From assembly GCA_937896665.1 (NCBI GenBank), contig CALBNS010000009.1, positions 13,713-77,712 of the forward strand: a stretch of DNA of 64,000 nucleotides, given 5' to 3'. Within the stretch, counting starts at the first letter, position 1; every line of letters begins with the position of its first letter. A program made the translations under genes and the position numbers. The DNA is from an uncultured Clostridia bacterium (GTDB lineage Bacteria > Bacillota > Clostridia > Lachnospirales > Lachnospiraceae). Positions 62,654 to 64,000 of this stretch are shown piece by piece. The notes below the pieces were generated by a model. That model made no database searches. It saw only the letters and a list, made by a program, of their open reading frames with translations, and had not been told where the DNA came from.

Positions 62654-63562
62654 TTAAAAGCCAAGTATCTTACTCAATTCATTCTCATCATCTGGCCAGA
62701 GGGGTTCAGGTTCTGGAATCGGTACATTTCTTATAGCTGCCATCTCACGCATCTGTTCCTGTGAAGGTGACGTGTAATGATCTCTAGTTGTTTTAGTCTG
62801 TGAATGCCCAAGTTTTATAGCTATTGCTTCAAGAGGTACTCCATCCCTGTAAAGCATAGTGCCTCTTGTCCGTCGAAATGTATGTGGTGATACACTATCT
62901 GGCAGATTATGATTTTCTCTGACTTTGTCTGCATATTTCTTTATCAGCTTCTGCACATTCCTTGAACTCATTGCACTACGAATACCTTTGATTTCTGTGT
63001 AGATAAATGGTGCATCCATTTTCATGTCTGCATGAAATTCTGACAGGTATTGTCTGATGAGAGCTGATGTTTTTGAATCTAATACATCTGTGCGCTCTTT
63101 GTTTCCTTTGCCCAGAATTTTTATCCTGATTTCTTCATTTGAAAGATTAAGATCACGGATTTTAAGAGTAATGAGTTCATCTAATCTTACACCGCCATCA
63201 TATAAAACAGACATGATAACCTTATCGCGTAACCCTTTTTTAGTGTTTGGTGGCATGGAAAGAAGTGCGGTTAAGGCATCAACATCTTCGATTATAGGCC
63301 GTTGGTTTTTGGGTACACTGTAAAAAGGCACCCTGCTGACGGAAAAAGCGTATTGCTGTAATGAGATATCACTTGCTGCACAATAATTCACATAGCTTTT
63401 AATCGAAGCCAGTCTGTTGTTGGCGGTCTTTTCTGAAAGACCTTTGCTGTCATGAAGATAATTACGGTAATCCAGAAGAAAATCATAAGAACAGTCTTCA
63501 AATTTAAACTTATTTGTTGCAATCCTCTTTACATCATTTATGTAGGACCGAAATGCTTTCAA
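62654..63562 (-). CDS. Tyrosine integrase, probably 5'-truncated
   Basis: 302 residues from a TTG. A core-binding domain runs to about residue 95. The catalytic domain has GVRLDELITLKIRDL (Arg I), SPHTFRRTRGTML (H-x-x-R), LGHSQTKTTRDHY (His and nucleophile Tyr). All catalytic residues are present. The same frame is open upstream to about 63,610 (SLNTTSTYKYGLKAF), where it runs into ParA sequence, so the N-terminus appears to have been replaced at a junction. The TTG has no good ribosome site. Confidence 0.8.
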   Translation of the reverse strand: MKAFRSYINDVKRIATNKFKFEDCSYDFLLDYRNYLHDSKGLSEKTANNRLASIKSYVNYCAASDISLQQYAFSVSRVPFYSVPKNQRPIIEDVDALTALLSMPPNTKKGLRDKVIMSVLYDGGVRLDELITLKIRDLNLSNEEIRIKILGKGNKERTDVLDSKTSALIRQYLSEFHADMKMDAPFIYTEIKGIRSAMSSRNVQKLIKKYADKVRENHNLPDSVSPHTFRRTRGTMLYRDGVPLEAIAIKLGHSQTKTTRDHYTSPSQEQMREMAAIRNVPIPEPEPLWPDDENELSKILGF

Positions 63563-63588
63563 CCCATATTTATAAGTACTGGTAGTAT

Positions 63589-64000
63589 TTAATGATCCAT
63601 TCTGCTGTTTTGGAATGTATATTCTAACAACGGTTCACCATAATACACGGATTCTCCGACTTTTACTGTAGTTGGAATCTTGCTGTCAAAGATACGAAGT
63701 TTTCCATTGAATGTCTCAGCCACTTCCTCAGTAATAACTTTGCAAAGGTTGGTTCTCTCCTCACACATGGTCAGCAGAATCCCGAACACATCCAATTTGG
63801 AGTTGACACGGTTCTTAATCTTCTTAACGGTCAGAAGGAATTCTTCCAACCCTACCATTGCCCAGAACTGAGGATTTGCCGCTATAATGACTTCATCTGC
63901 AGCAGCAAGAGCGTTGATTGTTAATGTGTTCAATGATGGACATGTATCTAATGCGGAGTAAATTATTATGCTGAGTACCTTTCGGAATAACCCAATATCT
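63589..64000 (-). CDS. ParA-family ATPase, partial at the window edge
   Basis: It runs off the right end. The visible part reads DTCPSLNTLTINALAAADEV then NPQFWAMVGLEEFLLTVKKI and VFGILLTMCEERTNLCKVI. This is the Walker B/switch region onward of a Soj/ParA partition protein. Its C-terminus (LLEYTFQNSRMDH) meets integrase sequence, so the last residues are probably not native. The start lies outside the window. Confidence 0.75.
   Translation of the reverse strand, partial: DIGLFRKVLSIIIYSALDTCPSLNTLTINALAAADEVIIAANPQFWAMVGLEEFLLTVKKIKNRVNSKLDVFGILLTMCEERTNLCKVITEEVAETFNGKLRIFDSKIPTTVKVGESVYYGEPLLEYTFQNSRMDH

Overview
The window reads as a low-GC Gram-positive anaerobe, most likely a gut Clostridium of the Lachnospiraceae type. 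The grounds are the AT-rich sequence, strong AGGAGG ribosome sites, many iron-sulfur proteins, a clostridial Rex-type operator and the kind of integrative-element debris present. No rRNA, tRNA or CRISPR array was seen.

Positions 1-28,400 look like stable chromosome, nearly all on the minus strand. From right to left the modules are: a metal-binding NifX-like protein and an ABC exporter; an amidohydrolase; malic enzyme; an NCS2 purine permease; a three-subunit xanthine-dehydrogenase-type molybdoenzyme; a FecCD-type ABC importer in one operon with a ModE-like regulator and an NTPase-MocA fusion (a molybdate or tungstate module, with a ModE-type operator in front); xanthine phosphoribosyltransferase; and a CofE-like ligase. 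Next comes an eleven-gene run from 11,115 to 84: malate dehydrogenase, HdrB, HdrC, HdrA, four Flx-type electron-input subunits, a soluble fumarate reductase pair and an AspT-like carrier. It has one recognisable promoter and a Rex-like site in front. I read it as a soluble NADH-to-fumarate system, probably flavin-bifurcating, that ends reductive succinate formation.

Positions 28,400-48,000 are accessory and heavily decayed. There are many gene fragments joined end to end (acetyltransferases, NUDIX, HAM1, pyrophosphatase, kinase, DUF1016, HTH). Among them lie an intact helicase-nuclease, an AAA/DUF4143 protein, an AlbA-type regulator, a VirB4 gene cut in two by IS66 and other insertions, and a group II intron 3' end. 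A recombinase cluster at 34,977-39,650 stands out. It has a large serine recombinase, a resolvase-fold protein lacking the catalytic serine and arginines, and two small proteins that appear to repeat the recombinase's C-terminal domain.

Positions 48,000-64,000 are a defence and regulation island. It has a three-methyltransferase operon with a nuclease-like N-terminus on one subunit and phased operator repeats, a PadR/YjdF pair, a collapsed ABC-three-component locus, a HindVP-type restriction-modification pair with two candidate recognition sites in its own promoter, a tyrosine integrase beside a 32-bp palindrome, and a partial ParA at the right edge.
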